NCBI GenBank assembly: GCA_965222485.1
Contig: CBDCUC010000040.1
Coordinates: 1,302,001-1,366,000 of the forward strand
DNA from: CBDCUC01 sp965222485
GTDB taxonomy: Bacteria; Pseudomonadota; Alphaproteobacteria; Rhizobiales; Hyphomicrobiaceae
Direction: 5' to 3'
DNA: 64,000 nucleotides
This document shows positions 27,509 to 36,975 of this stretch, piece by piece. The notes under the pieces are model-generated. The model saw only the letters and a list, made by a program, of their open reading frames with translations, had not been told where the DNA came from and searched no databases. Position numbers and translations under genes: made by a program. How positions within the stretch are numbered: the stretch's first letter is position 1; each line of letters begins with the position of its first letter.

Positions 27509-27773
27509 TCGAAAATCCTTCAAGGCGCTCTCCAGTATGCATCGATAGTGTCAGCAACTGGCCATCAAAAGACTTACCGATGGTGTCGACAAATCTACGC
27601 GGTTGCTGCCCGGTACCGCAAATTTGTGGATATGGGAGTCGGCACATCAACTGCTCTGCAGCTTTGGACGATAACCGTTTGAAATCGTCTGAGGTCATGT
27701 TTGGTACTCAGCTATGGTCCTGCATCGCGGCGCGACGGACGGAATAGGAGCGGGTGCTACAAACCAACCTCGG

Positions 27774-28811
27774 TTAGCGGCCTCCAACACGCTTGAGAGC
27801 ATCTGTGGCCATCTTATTGGATGGTTCAAAAACAAGAGCCCTATTGTAATACGAAACAGCGCGATCATAATCGCCCAATCTCTCGTGTGTGGCGCCCAGT
27901 GCAGCAAATGCGTCAGCATTCTCAAGATCAAAAGCGACGGCCCTCTTTAAATAGCAAATGGCCAATGCATAATGTCCTTCAGCGAGATAGGCCTTGCCGC
28001 GCCGCAGGTAGGTTTCGGCATTCATTGGATCTATCTCGTGGGCCCAGATCAAATTGTCGCGGGCGGAGTCACTATCGTTGCTGCGCTCATAACAGTCACT
28101 CAGTAGAGTGTAGATCTCGGCATCGGCAGCGTCACCCGTCAGGCCACTCGGACCGAGTCTTTTAAGTTTCATGGCCTTTTCAAAGTCGACAATGGCTGAC
28201 CCAAAATCACCTTTCAAGTAGTACGCGTAACCGCGGTTGATATACGGATGCGCGGAGACACCATATGGGTCATGATTGATCGCTTTGGTATATTCTGAAA
28301 TGGAACGGTCTACGTCGCCCGTCGTCGCGTAGACAAGGCCCCTGTTGAAGTAGTACCCCGCTTCAATAGGTTTAAGTGCAATGGCCACGTCATAGTTGGC
28401 GATGGCGCGGTCGATTTCACCCTTCATCGCATGGGCGGTGCCCCGGTCATTGTACATTGCGGCACAATTTGGTTTGCATTCGATTGCCCTACCATATTCG
28501 GCGATGGCTCGGTCAGGTTCGCCCTTCCGTGCGTAGACTATGCCGCAGTGCCAGTGGGCTTCGGCGTGGTTCGAATTGAGCGCAATAACCTTGTCGTAGT
28601 CGGCGAGGGCGCGGTCAAGCTCGCCCTTCCGTGCATAAGCATTGGCCCGGTTAAAGTAGTTATGAACAACAAACGGGGCGCATTCGATGGCATCGGTATG
28701 GGCCGCAATTTCGGCGTCAAGTTCCCCGTCACTTTCGGATGATTCGCCCGGACTACCAAAGAACTGAGAAGGGCTTGGTGTGAGCGCAATCGTCTTGGTG
28801 GTTGCTGACAC
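27774..28811 (-). CDS. Cytoplasmic TPR protein
   Basis: About 345 residues from a GTG at 28811 with GGGAG 6 nt upstream; the open frame extends to 28898. There is no signal peptide. After a 45-residue Ser/Glu-rich head come about eight 34-residue TPRs, of the form YFNRANAYARKGELDRALAD YDKVIAL. It ends with the family cap FEPSNKMATDALKRVGGR. One longer inter-repeat loop contains LGPSGLTGDAADAE. It differs from its neighbours in lacking both the export signal and the paired-Cys segment. Likely a scaffold; partner unknown. Confidence 0.85.
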   Translation of the reverse strand: MSATTKTIALTPSPSQFFGSPGESSESDGELDAEIAAHTDAIECAPFVVHNYFNRANAYARKGELDRALADYDKVIALNSNHAEAHWHCGIVYARKGEPDRAIAEYGRAIECKPNCAAMYNDRGTAHAMKGEIDRAIANYDVAIALKPIEAGYYFNRGLVYATTGDVDRSISEYTKAINHDPYGVSAHPYINRGYAYYLKGDFGSAIVDFEKAMKLKRLGPSGLTGDAADAEIYTLLSDCYERSNDSDSARDNLIWAHEIDPMNAETYLRRGKAYLAEGHYALAICYLKRAVAFDLENADAFAALGATHERLGDYDRAVSYYNRALVFEPSNKMATDALKRVGGR

Positions 28812-28909
28812 TTCGGGCTCCCTTCGGTGTTGTGACTGGCCTTCTTGTACAGAGCGGAGTGGGCTCCTGTGAGCTGAGGAACGCTGGTCTTGACGCACTC
28901 AGTCAGGAG

Positions 28910-29524
28910 CTACTGTGCCTGCCTGTAATCCACCGGCAAGCCCAGCTCGTCGCCAAACAGCGTCTTCCAAGACTCTAGTGCTGCCATGAACTTCGATTCA
29001 ACAGCTTCATACTTACCCTCTTCGTAATAGAAGTCTTCAGGCCGCTCATAGTCGGGCCAGACGAGAATGCCCTCACAATCAAAACAGACGCTTGCCGCAG
29101 CGACGGGCTTGTCGTCGCGGTCGAAAAGGACAATGGCATGACGCGGCACTGTGCACTTGGTCGTTTCGAAGGTGCCTATGCTCTGCGCAACGAGGCGTGC
29201 GGCGGCCTCAGCCTGCGCGTCTGTGATCAACTGCTCTGACCGCAGGCGCGAATTCCAAGTCCCATCTGGATTCACGACCTGTAGAATGTTGGCTACTTCA
29301 GGCGCAAAATTGTAAGTGTAAGCCTTCGCGTAAGACCAAGGGACAAATGGCCAGGATTTCGCCTTAGGGGTTTTGAGTTCCGGTCGCGGCGCGGGCGGTT
29401 GGGCCTTCGTGATGACTGGGCTATGCGCCGCGTTATCGGCAGCCACGGGCTGCAGGACTAGGGGCACTGCTGTGGCAGCGACGAGTAGAAGCGAGAATCG
29501 ATTGATCGGTCGACACAAACGCAT
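28910..29524 (-). CDS. Secreted hypothetical protein with CxxC
   Basis: About 204 residues. The ATG at 29524 has GGAGG about 8 nt upstream; the frame extends to 29605. A signal peptide (INRFSLLLVAATAVPLVLQP, cut near VAAD) precedes a Pro-rich linker and a globular domain. That domain has KCTVPRHAIVLFDRDDKPVA and VCFDCEGILVWPDYE. The Cys-x2-Cys could be redox-active or bind a metal, though the fold is not thioredoxin-like by eye. I do not recognise a named family. It lies about 100 bp upstream of the TPR gene on the same strand. Confidence 0.65.
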   Translation of the reverse strand: MRLCRPINRFSLLLVAATAVPLVLQPVAADNAAHSPVITKAQPPAPRPELKTPKAKSWPFVPWSYAKAYTYNFAPEVANILQVVNPDGTWNSRLRSEQLITDAQAEAAARLVAQSIGTFETTKCTVPRHAIVLFDRDDKPVAAASVCFDCEGILVWPDYERPEDFYYEEGKYEAVESKFMAALESWKTLFGDELGLPVDYRQAQ

Positions 29525-29866
29525 ATGAGTGCCTCCATCTTGGTGCGCGCCGCTTAAACGCATTTTACGCATGAAACTCCAATGCAGCCAAATGTAGATG
29601 TGCACCTGGGGTGGCGTTGTGTGCTGGCAATGCTCTACGGAACATCTGCAGTGGGTCCTAGGATTCTCATGGCCCTGCGCAAAATTATTTTTCTAGCAAG
29701 CATCGTTGAAGCACACAAAACCATAACAGATTTCATGTGCGTCATGACTCGTGCTCATCGCTGACGCCAGTGATCCATCAAACGCCATCCTTAATCCGGA
29801 GCAAAATGTACAACGTTGTGGGCCACCAACAGAAACAAAGTTTCGACTTGCGAATTAGAATGCGGG
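29525..29866. other. Intergenic, 342 bp
   Basis: Between two minus-strand genes; must hold the promoter of the secreted CxxC protein. Nothing else recognised. Confidence 0.4.
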
Positions 29867-30325
29867 TTAGGGTTCGCCCAACCGCTTGAGCCCGGCTTTC
29901 GCTTCTTCGTTGAATGGTTCGATGGTCAACGCCTTGTGGTAATCTGCAATCGCTTTCGCCTTCGCTCCTATTGTTTCATAGGCGAAACCGCGTTTGCTGT
30001 AGGTGGCTGCGTCCTTTGGGTTAAGCTCGATAGACTTGTTGTAATCGGCAATGGCATAATCGTAGTCGCCTTTACGGAAGTAGTTTCCTTTGTCGTAGTC
30101 ATTGACGGCTCGATCATTATCGCCCCTTGCCTTATAGGCTATGCCTCGTTTGCGGTAAGCAGTGGCGCGGTTTTTCTGAGATTCGCTGTCACGATTGATA
30201 ATTTGCGTGCATCCGTGGATGGCCAATTCCGGATCTCCGGTTTGATTGCAGTCGGCTGAAGGGCCCGCCCAAGCCGCCGATGCGCCCAGGAAGAGAGCCA
30301 GGAAAAAGACGCCGGTATAACTCAC
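29867..30325 (-). CDS. Small exported TPR protein, paired-Cys family
   Basis: 152 residues from GTG 30325, chosen because AAGGAGG lies 5 nt upstream and a signal peptide (VSYTGVFFLALFLGASAAWA) then starts the chain. The mature protein opens with SADCNQTGDPELAIHGCTQI (two Cys, 12 residues apart). Three TPRs follow, the second shortened (AVNDYDKGNYFRKGDYDYAI), and the cap is TIEPFNEEAKAGLKRLGEP. It is the shortest intact member of the family and may represent the minimal functional unit. Confidence 0.85.
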   Translation of the reverse strand: MSYTGVFFLALFLGASAAWAGPSADCNQTGDPELAIHGCTQIINRDSESQKNRATAYRKRGIAYKARGDNDRAVNDYDKGNYFRKGDYDYAIADYNKSIELNPKDAATYSKRGFAYETIGAKAKAIADYHKALTIEPFNEEAKAGLKRLGEP

Positions 30326-30415
30326 CTGTGCCTCCTTATGGTAAGCGGCACTTCGCAATTCGTACAAAATGGAGAGCTGTTCATGCTGCTTTCCAAGCTT
30401 TCGACTGGTTTTCCA

Positions 30416-31105
30416 TTATCGCGGCCAAATTTCAATTATGGTTTCCAAGAATTCTACAATGTCATCTCTGCCGCGCTCAGCAGCGATATCGCAGGGAAGT
30501 TTGTCGCCGCCCCCACCTTCGGGATCAGCACCGCTCCAGATGAGTTCTTCTACGATACGAAAGCTGCCGATTTCGCAGGCCCTGTCGAGCGGCGTCATTT
30601 TCTTATCGTCCCAGGCATTGGGATCGGCACCATGCCGGAGCAGAAAACGAACGACATCGAGAGCGCAATAGTAAGCGGCGAAATGGAGCGGTGTTTGGCG
30701 GAATATGTTCAGCACGTTGGGGTCGGCGCCATGCTCGACCAGAAAGCTTACAACATCGAGGTGCCCGCCAAGTGCCGCCTCATGGAGTGGAGTGGAACCG
30801 GGGAGTAGCGTGGAGCCTGGTGCCACGGGTCTTAAACGAGCACCGTGTTCGACCAGGAAACGCACGACTTCGAGGTGGCCATTACGTGCAGCTTCCTCGA
30901 GGGGCGTCCAATCATTCTCATCACCGGCCTTGGGATCGGCACCACGTTCAACAAGAGACCGCACCAATTCAAGATCTCCGCGGCGAGCGGCCTGGTGAAG
31001 CAATGAGCCATCAACAGTGTCAATAGGTCCGAACCGGTTGGAAATGGCTCCAGCTAGACGCTGGCGCAGTCGTGTCACTGTGGTCTTGAACATATCTGGG
31101 GCCAT
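30416..31105 (-). CDS. Ankyrin-repeat protein
   Basis: About 229 residues from the ATG at 31105 (the frame extends to 31120). After about 25 residues there are five ankyrin repeats with classic wording: SLLHQAARRGDLELVRSLVE, TPLEEAARNGHLEVVRFLVE, TPLHEAALGGHLDVVSFLVE, TPLHFAAYYCALDVVRFLLR, TPLDRACEIGSFRIVEELI. There is a degenerate sixth at the end. No signal peptide or membrane helix, so cytoplasmic protein binding is likely. It sits among the TPR genes, adding a second type of solenoid repeat protein to this stretch of the island. Confidence 0.88.
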   Translation of the reverse strand: MAPDMFKTTVTRLRQRLAGAISNRFGPIDTVDGSLLHQAARRGDLELVRSLVERGADPKAGDENDWTPLEEAARNGHLEVVRFLVEHGARLRPVAPGSTLLPGSTPLHEAALGGHLDVVSFLVEHGADPNVLNIFRQTPLHFAAYYCALDVVRFLLRHGADPNAWDDKKMTPLDRACEIGSFRIVEELIWSGADPEGGGGDKLPCDIAAERGRDDIVEFLETIIEIWPR

Positions 31106-31534
31106 TGGGTTCCCGCACACGAGGCTTGGGGCCGTAGAACTTTACTGAATTATGGAGCACCCCGGAAGATGCTGCAACAAGGTGTTGAGCCGAACCAAAC
31201 CAGGGAGAAGGATGATGCGGTGGGACGCGCAACGCACTATGAATACCTACTGGCCCGATTTGATCGAGGCTTTGCGGTGCACATCACATAACCTGGAGCC
31301 TGATGTAGCAGTTGGTGCCAGGCTCATCTAAATCTCCAAAAAAATCGACGCTACCATTTCCCAGGCATAAGGCGGGGGCTCCCCATGCGTGCAACATTCC
31401 TAGATTTGAACAGCGACCAATCACGCGGCGTGTTCTGCGCCGTCCAGTGGCTAGGCACTCGGGGCTACAAAAATTCTGCACAATTTGTGAGAAGTGCAGC
31501 GACCGTGGTAGCTATATGGTGAAAAGGTGTGCTC
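31106..31534. other. Intergenic between divergent genes, 429 bp
   Basis: Holds promoters for the ankyrin gene (minus) and a small membrane protein (plus). A 39-codon plus-strand ORF at 31212-31331 has AGGGAGAAGG directly before its ATG pair (MMRWDAQRTMNTYW and on). It is a possible small protein without other support. Confidence 0.4.
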
Positions 31535-31912
31535 GTGTCTCAAACACTTGAGATTGTCATTATTCTCGTCCCTTTTGTCGCAGGTGGGCTCGGTGGTCGA
31601 TTCGTTAAATCGATCCCAGGGCATTCCGGTTTAGGGCCGCTTGGGAAAATGATACTCGGTGCGTTCAGCGGCGGCTTTATAATTTCGCCATTAATTGGGT
31701 TCGTGAGGCTCCCCGTTAATGGAATGGAAGTGTCTTGGAACTCGTACCTTGGAATATTTGCTGCAGAGTTCATTTTTGCAGCCATCGCTGGTTGGTTTAT
31801 TGTATTCGTTGCGTCAAGCGCGACGGGCCATAGGATCACTCATTGGCATTACCGCCCTGGGGATGACGACCCTGGGGACGGTGGAGACATTGGTGGCGGA
31901 GATGGCGGTTAA
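31535..31912 (+). CDS. Small membrane protein with acidic Gly/Asp tail
   Basis: About 125 residues from GTG 31535 (AAAAGG 7 nt upstream; 31529 is also possible). Three hydrophobic segments are visible: TLEIVIILVPFVAGGLGG, MILGAFSGGFIISPLIGFV and LGIFAAEFIFAAIAGWFIVFV. A His-rich turn (TGHRITHWHY) and a Gly/Asp-rich tail (DDDPGDGGDIGGGDGG) follow. The first segments resemble small GlsB/YeaQ-type membrane proteins in spacing, but I would not assign the family. No operon partner. Confidence 0.6.
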   Translation: MSQTLEIVIILVPFVAGGLGGRFVKSIPGHSGLGPLGKMILGAFSGGFIISPLIGFVRLPVNGMEVSWNSYLGIFAAEFIFAAIAGWFIVFVASSATGHRITHWHYRPGDDDPGDGGDIGGGDGG

Positions 31913-32303
31913 TGCGATATCGCGTCATTGCAAAACAACCAAGGATCGGTTGAAAGGTAGGGCCAAAGTTTTTTGTCCCGTTGGGAGCGCTTGCCAATGT
32001 GTTGTCGTTAGACGGCTGATGCGCCCGCACTAGAAATTCCATTCATTCTCTGGATTCAACAACGCTGTTGCGCTGCGCAAGTAGAGGCAGGTGATGCAGC
32101 CCCGCGTATATGTCCGTCAGCATTCTGATGGATCATGGAATGCCGCACCGCATACCCAATACCGCTATTGCGAACTCGGCCGGAGCCATGCGTGCCCCAT
32201 GCAAAGCGTGTAGCAGATTGACAAGACTTCTGTTAGGGTCAGGGCCCGCATCTGATCAAAGCAGTCTTCCAAACATCCAATTTCCGGCGATGAGGTGACA
32301 TGG
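31913..32303. other. Intergenic, 391 bp
   Basis: Between two plus-strand genes. No supported ORF or repeat. It should contain the promoter of the exported TPR gene at 32304. Confidence 0.4.
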
Positions 32304-33434
32304 ATGTTACGCAAGCTAATGCTGCTGACCCTGGGGCTAGTCGCCCTGCCGGTAATTGCTGAATCCGCTAATCGGTATAAAGACTGCGCTCAGACAAAAA
32401 ACCTGGCTCGCAGCATCCGCGCCTGCACTCAAATCATCAAGCGCGGCAAACGCGAATCCAGAAAGAACAGAACGTCCGCTTACGAGATCAGGGGTAACGC
32501 CTATTCGGCAAAAGGCGACTATGATCGTGCGATTGCCGACTTCAACAAGGTTATTTCTATCAGACCAAAGCGGGCATCCGCCTATTACAATCGGGGAAAC
32601 ACGAAACGTCTTCAGAAGGATTACGATGGTGCTCTGACGGACTTCACGAAGGCCATAGCAATCAATCCTCGGCTTGCCGAAGCTTACGTGAACCGGGGCG
32701 CGACTTTCCATAGAATGAGGGACTATGGACGCGCCATCGATGATCAGACAAAAGCCATCGAACTCAGACCGAAATACGCCGAAGCATACTTTAACCGAGG
32801 CAATTCCAAATTAAGCAAGGGCGATTATGACGGAGCCATTGCCGATCTGGACACGTCCATAAAATACAATTCAAAGTATGCACCAGCCTATGGCGCACGC
32901 GCCGACGCCAAATCTCAAAAGCGAGATTACGATGGCGCGATCGCTGACTACAACAAGGCACTTGCGCTCAATCCGAACCTCGACAAGGTCTATTTCAGGC
33001 GAGGTAGCGCGCACCTAAAACAAGAACAAAACTACAATAGGGCCATTGCCGACTTTACCCGCGTCCTCGCTGTCAATCCGAAACATAGTGCCGCTCTCGG
33101 CGGGCGGGGCATGGCCTACTACAAGTCCGGGAACTACGACGACGCCATCGCTGATTACGACAAGTTCATCGAACTCAATCCGCGGCACGGACCTGCCTAT
33201 GGCGTTCGCGGCAACGCCAAATGGGAGAAGAGCGACTACGGTGGTGTGATTGCCGACTATGACAAGTTTATCGCGCTCAAACCGAATTATGCCCCTGCAT
33301 TTAGCATGAGAGGCAGTGCATACGAGAGGACGGGAAAGACGGCCAAGGCTATCACTGATTACCGCCGAGCGCTTGAGCTCGACCCTTCCCAAAAAACGGC
33401 TAGAGAGAGTCTACAGCGTTTGGGTGCGCTGTAA
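32304..33434 (+). CDS. Exported TPR protein, nine repeats, paired-Cys family
   Basis: 376 residues from the ATG at 32304 with GAGG 8 nt upstream; a GTG at 32295 is less likely. The signal peptide is MLRKLMLLTLGLVALPVIA. A KDCAQTKNLARSIRACTQII segment (Cys pair, 12 apart) is followed by nine consecutive canonical TPRs with little interruption, many reading YDGAIADYNKALALNP. The cap is LDPSQKTARESLQRLGAL. It is the most regular solenoid in the cluster and, unlike its minus-strand relatives, is alone on the plus strand. Confidence 0.9.
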   Translation: MLRKLMLLTLGLVALPVIAESANRYKDCAQTKNLARSIRACTQIIKRGKRESRKNRTSAYEIRGNAYSAKGDYDRAIADFNKVISIRPKRASAYYNRGNTKRLQKDYDGALTDFTKAIAINPRLAEAYVNRGATFHRMRDYGRAIDDQTKAIELRPKYAEAYFNRGNSKLSKGDYDGAIADLDTSIKYNSKYAPAYGARADAKSQKRDYDGAIADYNKALALNPNLDKVYFRRGSAHLKQEQNYNRAIADFTRVLAVNPKHSAALGGRGMAYYKSGNYDDAIADYDKFIELNPRHGPAYGVRGNAKWEKSDYGGVIADYDKFIALKPNYAPAFSMRGSAYERTGKTAKAITDYRRALELDPSQKTARESLQRLGAL

Positions 33435-33896
33435 GCGGAATGATATTTCAAACGTAAGGGTAGGAATGTGAACTTGCTTGACGCGTAGGTAGGAGAGTGA
33501 AGGTGTCCATCACGTCATCGCGGATCAAGAAATTGATCTGGCTGTCGGTAAACTGTGAGGCCTTCATGGCCACTGCTCGCTATTCAGCCGAAGCTGCTAA
33601 ACGAAAATTTTCCACGATTCGCCGGTGCGGTTTTCAGGAAACAGGTCAGGAGCTAGCGTCCAAGAAAGACGAAACCGCTTGACTCCCGACGTCAGAGTCG
33701 AATGAGATTGGTTTTTTGTATGCTGCCAGCGTCTATTCTGGAGGCCAAAGAGTCAATGACTGGTGCGCATGCCCCCGGACAGAAGTTGGCGCATGAGTGG
33801 CGATCGATCGAAAGTGAGACGCCCGGGCTTGGCTGCTTCCCGAATTCTCAAATCGGTTCGGCCGTTCTCTGTTATCGCAACTTCTAAGCAGGCAAA
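33435..33896. other. Intergenic, 462 bp
   Basis: An ORF from a GTG at 33503 (AGGAG 7 nt upstream) to 33682 could encode a basic 59-residue protein. It has no family resemblance and was not called. No repeat or hairpin recognised. Confidence 0.35.
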
Positions 33897-34241
33897 ATGT
33901 ATTGTGGGTCGAACTGGGTCATGCCTCGTGCAATTATCTTGTTAGGTGTTTGTCTGTTCCTACTCCCGCTTTGGTACACTCTTCTTCGCGCTGAGGAAGC
34001 GAGTAACGAAGAGACACATGATGCGATTTCGGACATGAACCGTGCTGATCGCAGACAAAATCGCAAAATCAAATGGCAGGAACGATGCCTCGATGAAGAC
34101 TGCACTCGCTGCAAGCCCGGATTTGTCAGCATCAGTGGTCATGGATGCTTGAGACTTGGTGATTTTCCAACGCCGAATGATAGGGGGCGGCGTCGAAAGC
34201 GCCCGATACAGATTCCTGCGCCAATCAGCAAACCCGAATAG
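33897..34241 (+). CDS. Small membrane-anchored hypothetical protein
   Basis: 114 residues if started at 33897 (GCAGG 5 nt upstream), or 106 from the ATG at 33921. One N-terminal hydrophobic helix (AIILLGVCLFLLPLWYTLL) is followed by a charged chain. This includes KIKWQERCLDEDCTRCKPGF and a second Cys (GHGCLRLGDF), ending in a basic Pro-rich tail. The four Cys may form disulfides if the chain is outside the membrane. No family recognised. Confidence 0.5.
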   Translation: MYCGSNWVMPRAIILLGVCLFLLPLWYTLLRAEEASNEETHDAISDMNRADRRQNRKIKWQERCLDEDCTRCKPGFVSISGHGCLRLGDFPTPNDRGRRRKRPIQIPAPISKPE

Positions 34242-34274
34242 TCGGGTCCATAACGGACTTCCGAACTTGGTTCT

Positions 34275-34363
34275 CTTCGACGTTTCGTTGCCGTGCAGCC
34301 AACCGGCCGCAGTTGAGGCCGAAGCAGAAATCACTTCGTGTTCAAGAAAACTTTCCGCTGCTG
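34275..34363. repeat. Dispersed 89-bp repeat, copy 2
   Basis: Gap-free match by eye to 24659-24747 (76 of 89 positions). It lies between a small hypothetical gene and the convergent autotransporter gene. Confidence 0.6.
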
Positions 34364-34455
34364 GAGTCAGTTCGGTAGTAACCCGGTGGAAGCGTGAAGC
34401 TCACTGCTGACCCAACTGAGACATTCGCCGCCTGTCTTCGCGTGGGTTGCGCGGC

Positions 34456-36528
34456 CTAAAAGCTGACCTTCACGCCACCACGGGCTTCGGTGCGGGAAAG
34501 ACCATCCTCACCCATGTGGATCTCACCATCGATGAAGGCGCTTGCGCCAGCTCCGAGGTTCGTTGTGCCTGTCACGCCGACGAAGCCGGTCACCTCATCG
34601 TCATCACCGCCGGGGTTGAACGATATGGATTGACCCAATAGCACGGCCGAAACGCTATCGCCGTCTGATGACCAAGCCTCGACCCCAACGCGCGGTGACA
34701 GCGTTCCAACCTCAGACGTCATCGGCATGGCAAGCTGCAACCGGCCGAGCCACAACGACACATCACGGTCACGAACACTGAAATCGTCAGAGGCGCCCGT
34801 CTCGGAATATCCGTCGAGCGATAAATGCGCGTAACGCACACGCGCACTCGGCTCCAGTGTCATGCCACCAAGAGCCATCGAAGTCCCGATCGTCAGCTCC
34901 GGCGCGATGAACGTGCCGTGATACGATGCTCTCGCAAGCTCAATCCCGCCCGGAGCCAAATTGTTGGCGACGCGCCGCGTGATGTCGTACTCGCTCTGCC
35001 CCGCCGTCACCATTAGATGAGCGAAGAAACCGCTCTGCCGCAGGCTAGCGTAGCCTCCACCAAAGTAACTGTCGACATCAAGATCCTGCGAGTCGAAAGC
35101 CGTCTCCAATTCGCCGCGTGAGCCACCACCAAATGCCCCGATGCGAATCCCCGGTACCAGCGAACCGTCTACACCTGCAATACCGCCGTAATGCTCGCTA
35201 TCCGATCCCACAGTTCCCCGGCCGCCATCCTCATTTCGGTAACCGCCGAAAGCTTGTGCCCAAACACCCCCTTTGTCATTCGATGCGCTTGGGCTGATGT
35301 CCTGCGTACCAAGGCGCATCATTGGTCCGCCGAGCCCCATCATCGATCCTGTACCAAGGGACATGCCCTCAAAGCCGCTATTAAGCGATCCGCCAACACC
35401 TGCAAGCCGCGCGTGGATGGAATTAAAGACGCCGCTGGTCAGATCTGCGAGCATCTCGTCGTGCTGGCTCAAGGCTGTGGGGTCGACGACAGCAACCTTG
35501 TTACCGGCAAGGACAAATGGGGCGCCAAAACTGTTCACGATGTCCGGAGGCGTTACGAACGTCAGCGCGACGCTCAAGCCGTTACCGACGTTAAGGGTTC
35601 GTGTGCCCGCCCCTGACAAATCTAGGTCCCCCAGGATGACAGACCCCGGCAACAGCGTAAGGTTTGGATTCCGGCCGTCCATCAAAATGCCATTGCCGAC
35701 GAATCCAGAGTTGATCACGCGGGTATTGTCACCAGTTGTCCCGATATTGCCAAGGACAGACCCAGAATTGAACACGTCAGAATTGTCACCGAGCGTATTG
35801 AGCGCAAACACAACCGTGCCTGAATTTGTCACGCTTGAATTGTCACCTTGTGTAACAAGGTCATTTCCGACAAAGCCAGAGTTGTTCACACCGGAGTTGT
35901 CTTCCAATGTGCGGATCTCACCTCCGACAAATCCGGAATTGGTCACTCCGGAGTTCTTTCCTTGGGTGAATATCGTGAACGTAACCGACCCGGAGTTGGT
36001 CACACCCGAATTCACCCCTTGGGTGATGAGGCTTTGCCCGACTGAACCGGTGTTGGTGACAGGTGAGTTGGACCCAAACGTCCTGAGAAGGGTCCCGACC
36101 GAACCGGAGTTGATAACAGGTGAGTTGGCACCGCTCGTTTGAACGCTGCTACCCGTCGTACCGGAGTTGATGATCGGGGAGAAGTCACCGAATGTGGAAA
36201 GTGAGAACCGGACGGTTCCCGAATTTGTAATAGGAGAAAAGTCGCCGTTGGTTCTGACGTCATTGCCTGCGAAGCCTGAAATCGTAACGGGGGAGTCGTC
36301 ACCATTGGTAAGAATGTCCGCGGTAATGCTTCCCTGATTGTCGACGCTGGCACCGTCGACGTTATTTGTTATGAATTGGATTGTCGTCCCCGGCGCAACG
36401 ATGCACGGCTCGGTGTTCGCTCCGTCTTGGCAAGCGACTTGGGCCTGCGCTGCATTAGAGCACGCGAACAGCGCTCCGCTTAGCGCCGCTACCGCCCGGC
36501 CGGATACTTTACGCAAGACTTCAGACAA
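34456..36528 (-). CDS. Autotransporter with 19-residue repeat passenger
   Basis: 690 residues, TTG start with CGGAG 6 nt upstream. The signal peptide is near residues 1-30 (AVAALSGALFACSNAAQAQ). The passenger (about 64-291) is twelve tandem 19-residue repeats of the type NSGxVxxxLxTxGxNSxVT, expected to form a parallel beta-helix. A linker region follows (to about 410). A C-terminal translocator barrel of about 280 residues starts GGVWAQAFGGYRNEDG and ends with EARGGVKVSF, whose terminal Phe fits BamA recognition. It is a type Va secreted surface protein. The regular, low-complexity passenger suggests an adhesin-like or spacer role rather than an enzyme. Confidence 0.9.
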   Translation of the reverse strand: MSEVLRKVSGRAVAALSGALFACSNAAQAQVACQDGANTEPCIVAPGTTIQFITNNVDGASVDNQGSITADILTNGDDSPVTISGFAGNDVRTNGDFSPITNSGTVRFSLSTFGDFSPIINSGTTGSSVQTSGANSPVINSGSVGTLLRTFGSNSPVTNTGSVGQSLITQGVNSGVTNSGSVTFTIFTQGKNSGVTNSGFVGGEIRTLEDNSGVNNSGFVGNDLVTQGDNSSVTNSGTVVFALNTLGDNSDVFNSGSVLGNIGTTGDNTRVINSGFVGNGILMDGRNPNLTLLPGSVILGDLDLSGAGTRTLNVGNGLSVALTFVTPPDIVNSFGAPFVLAGNKVAVVDPTALSQHDEMLADLTSGVFNSIHARLAGVGGSLNSGFEGMSLGTGSMMGLGGPMMRLGTQDISPSASNDKGGVWAQAFGGYRNEDGGRGTVGSDSEHYGGIAGVDGSLVPGIRIGAFGGGSRGELETAFDSQDLDVDSYFGGGYASLRQSGFFAHLMVTAGQSEYDITRRVANNLAPGGIELARASYHGTFIAPELTIGTSMALGGMTLEPSARVRYAHLSLDGYSETGASDDFSVRDRDVSLWLGRLQLAMPMTSEVGTLSPRVGVEAWSSDGDSVSAVLLGQSISFNPGGDDDEVTGFVGVTGTTNLGAGASAFIDGEIHMGEDGLSRTEARGGVKVSF
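35656..36339 (-). repeat. Twelve tandem 57-bp repeats in the autotransporter passenger
   Basis: Residues 64-291 of the autotransporter break cleanly into twelve 19-residue units with no length variation. Asn-Ser-Gly opens most units, and a Thr-x-Gly-x-Asn-Ser block sits near the end of each. The DNA copies are diverged, so the repeat is old or under protein-level selection. Confidence 0.85.
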
Positions 36529-36975
36529 CTGACACTCCGTCTACGCGAATAATTTTTGCGCTACCAGACAACGATAATACCCCTCGACACCAACAACCGA
36601 AGGCCATCAGCGAGCATAACGCTTTCAAAACAAATTGCCTTTTTATACGGTCGGCAAAACCGTCATTTCGCGAGGCCTGTGGCAGTCGCGCTACATATCA
36701 AGCGCAATGATCTTGGACAGTTCGTCGGTAGATTTGCGCATGTCCTGGCTATCGACCCCGTGATTCTGTGCTGGTGTGAGGGCTTGGAATTGGCGTTACC
36801 AAAACCAACGAACATTAGGGCAATTCCCGACAGCAGGGGGCAGGCCAAGCCCCTCATGATTGTCTTGTGTTTAATTCGGGGATTGTCGAAACCAGAATAA
36901 ATGGCTCATCAACTTGGTGGTGTAACGGATTGACCTTGGGTTGCTGTCCGGTAATCCTAAAGGGCAAGTTCTGGC
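36529..36975. other. Intergenic between divergent genes, 447 bp
   Basis: Upstream of both the autotransporter (minus) and the NAGPA-type gene (plus). No convincing gene. It must hold the autotransporter promoter. Confidence 0.4.

Noticed and set aside
35273..36142. 289-codon plus-strand ORF
   Set aside because: Antisense to the autotransporter passenger; its Pro/Thr/Glu repeats simply mirror the 57-bp repeats.
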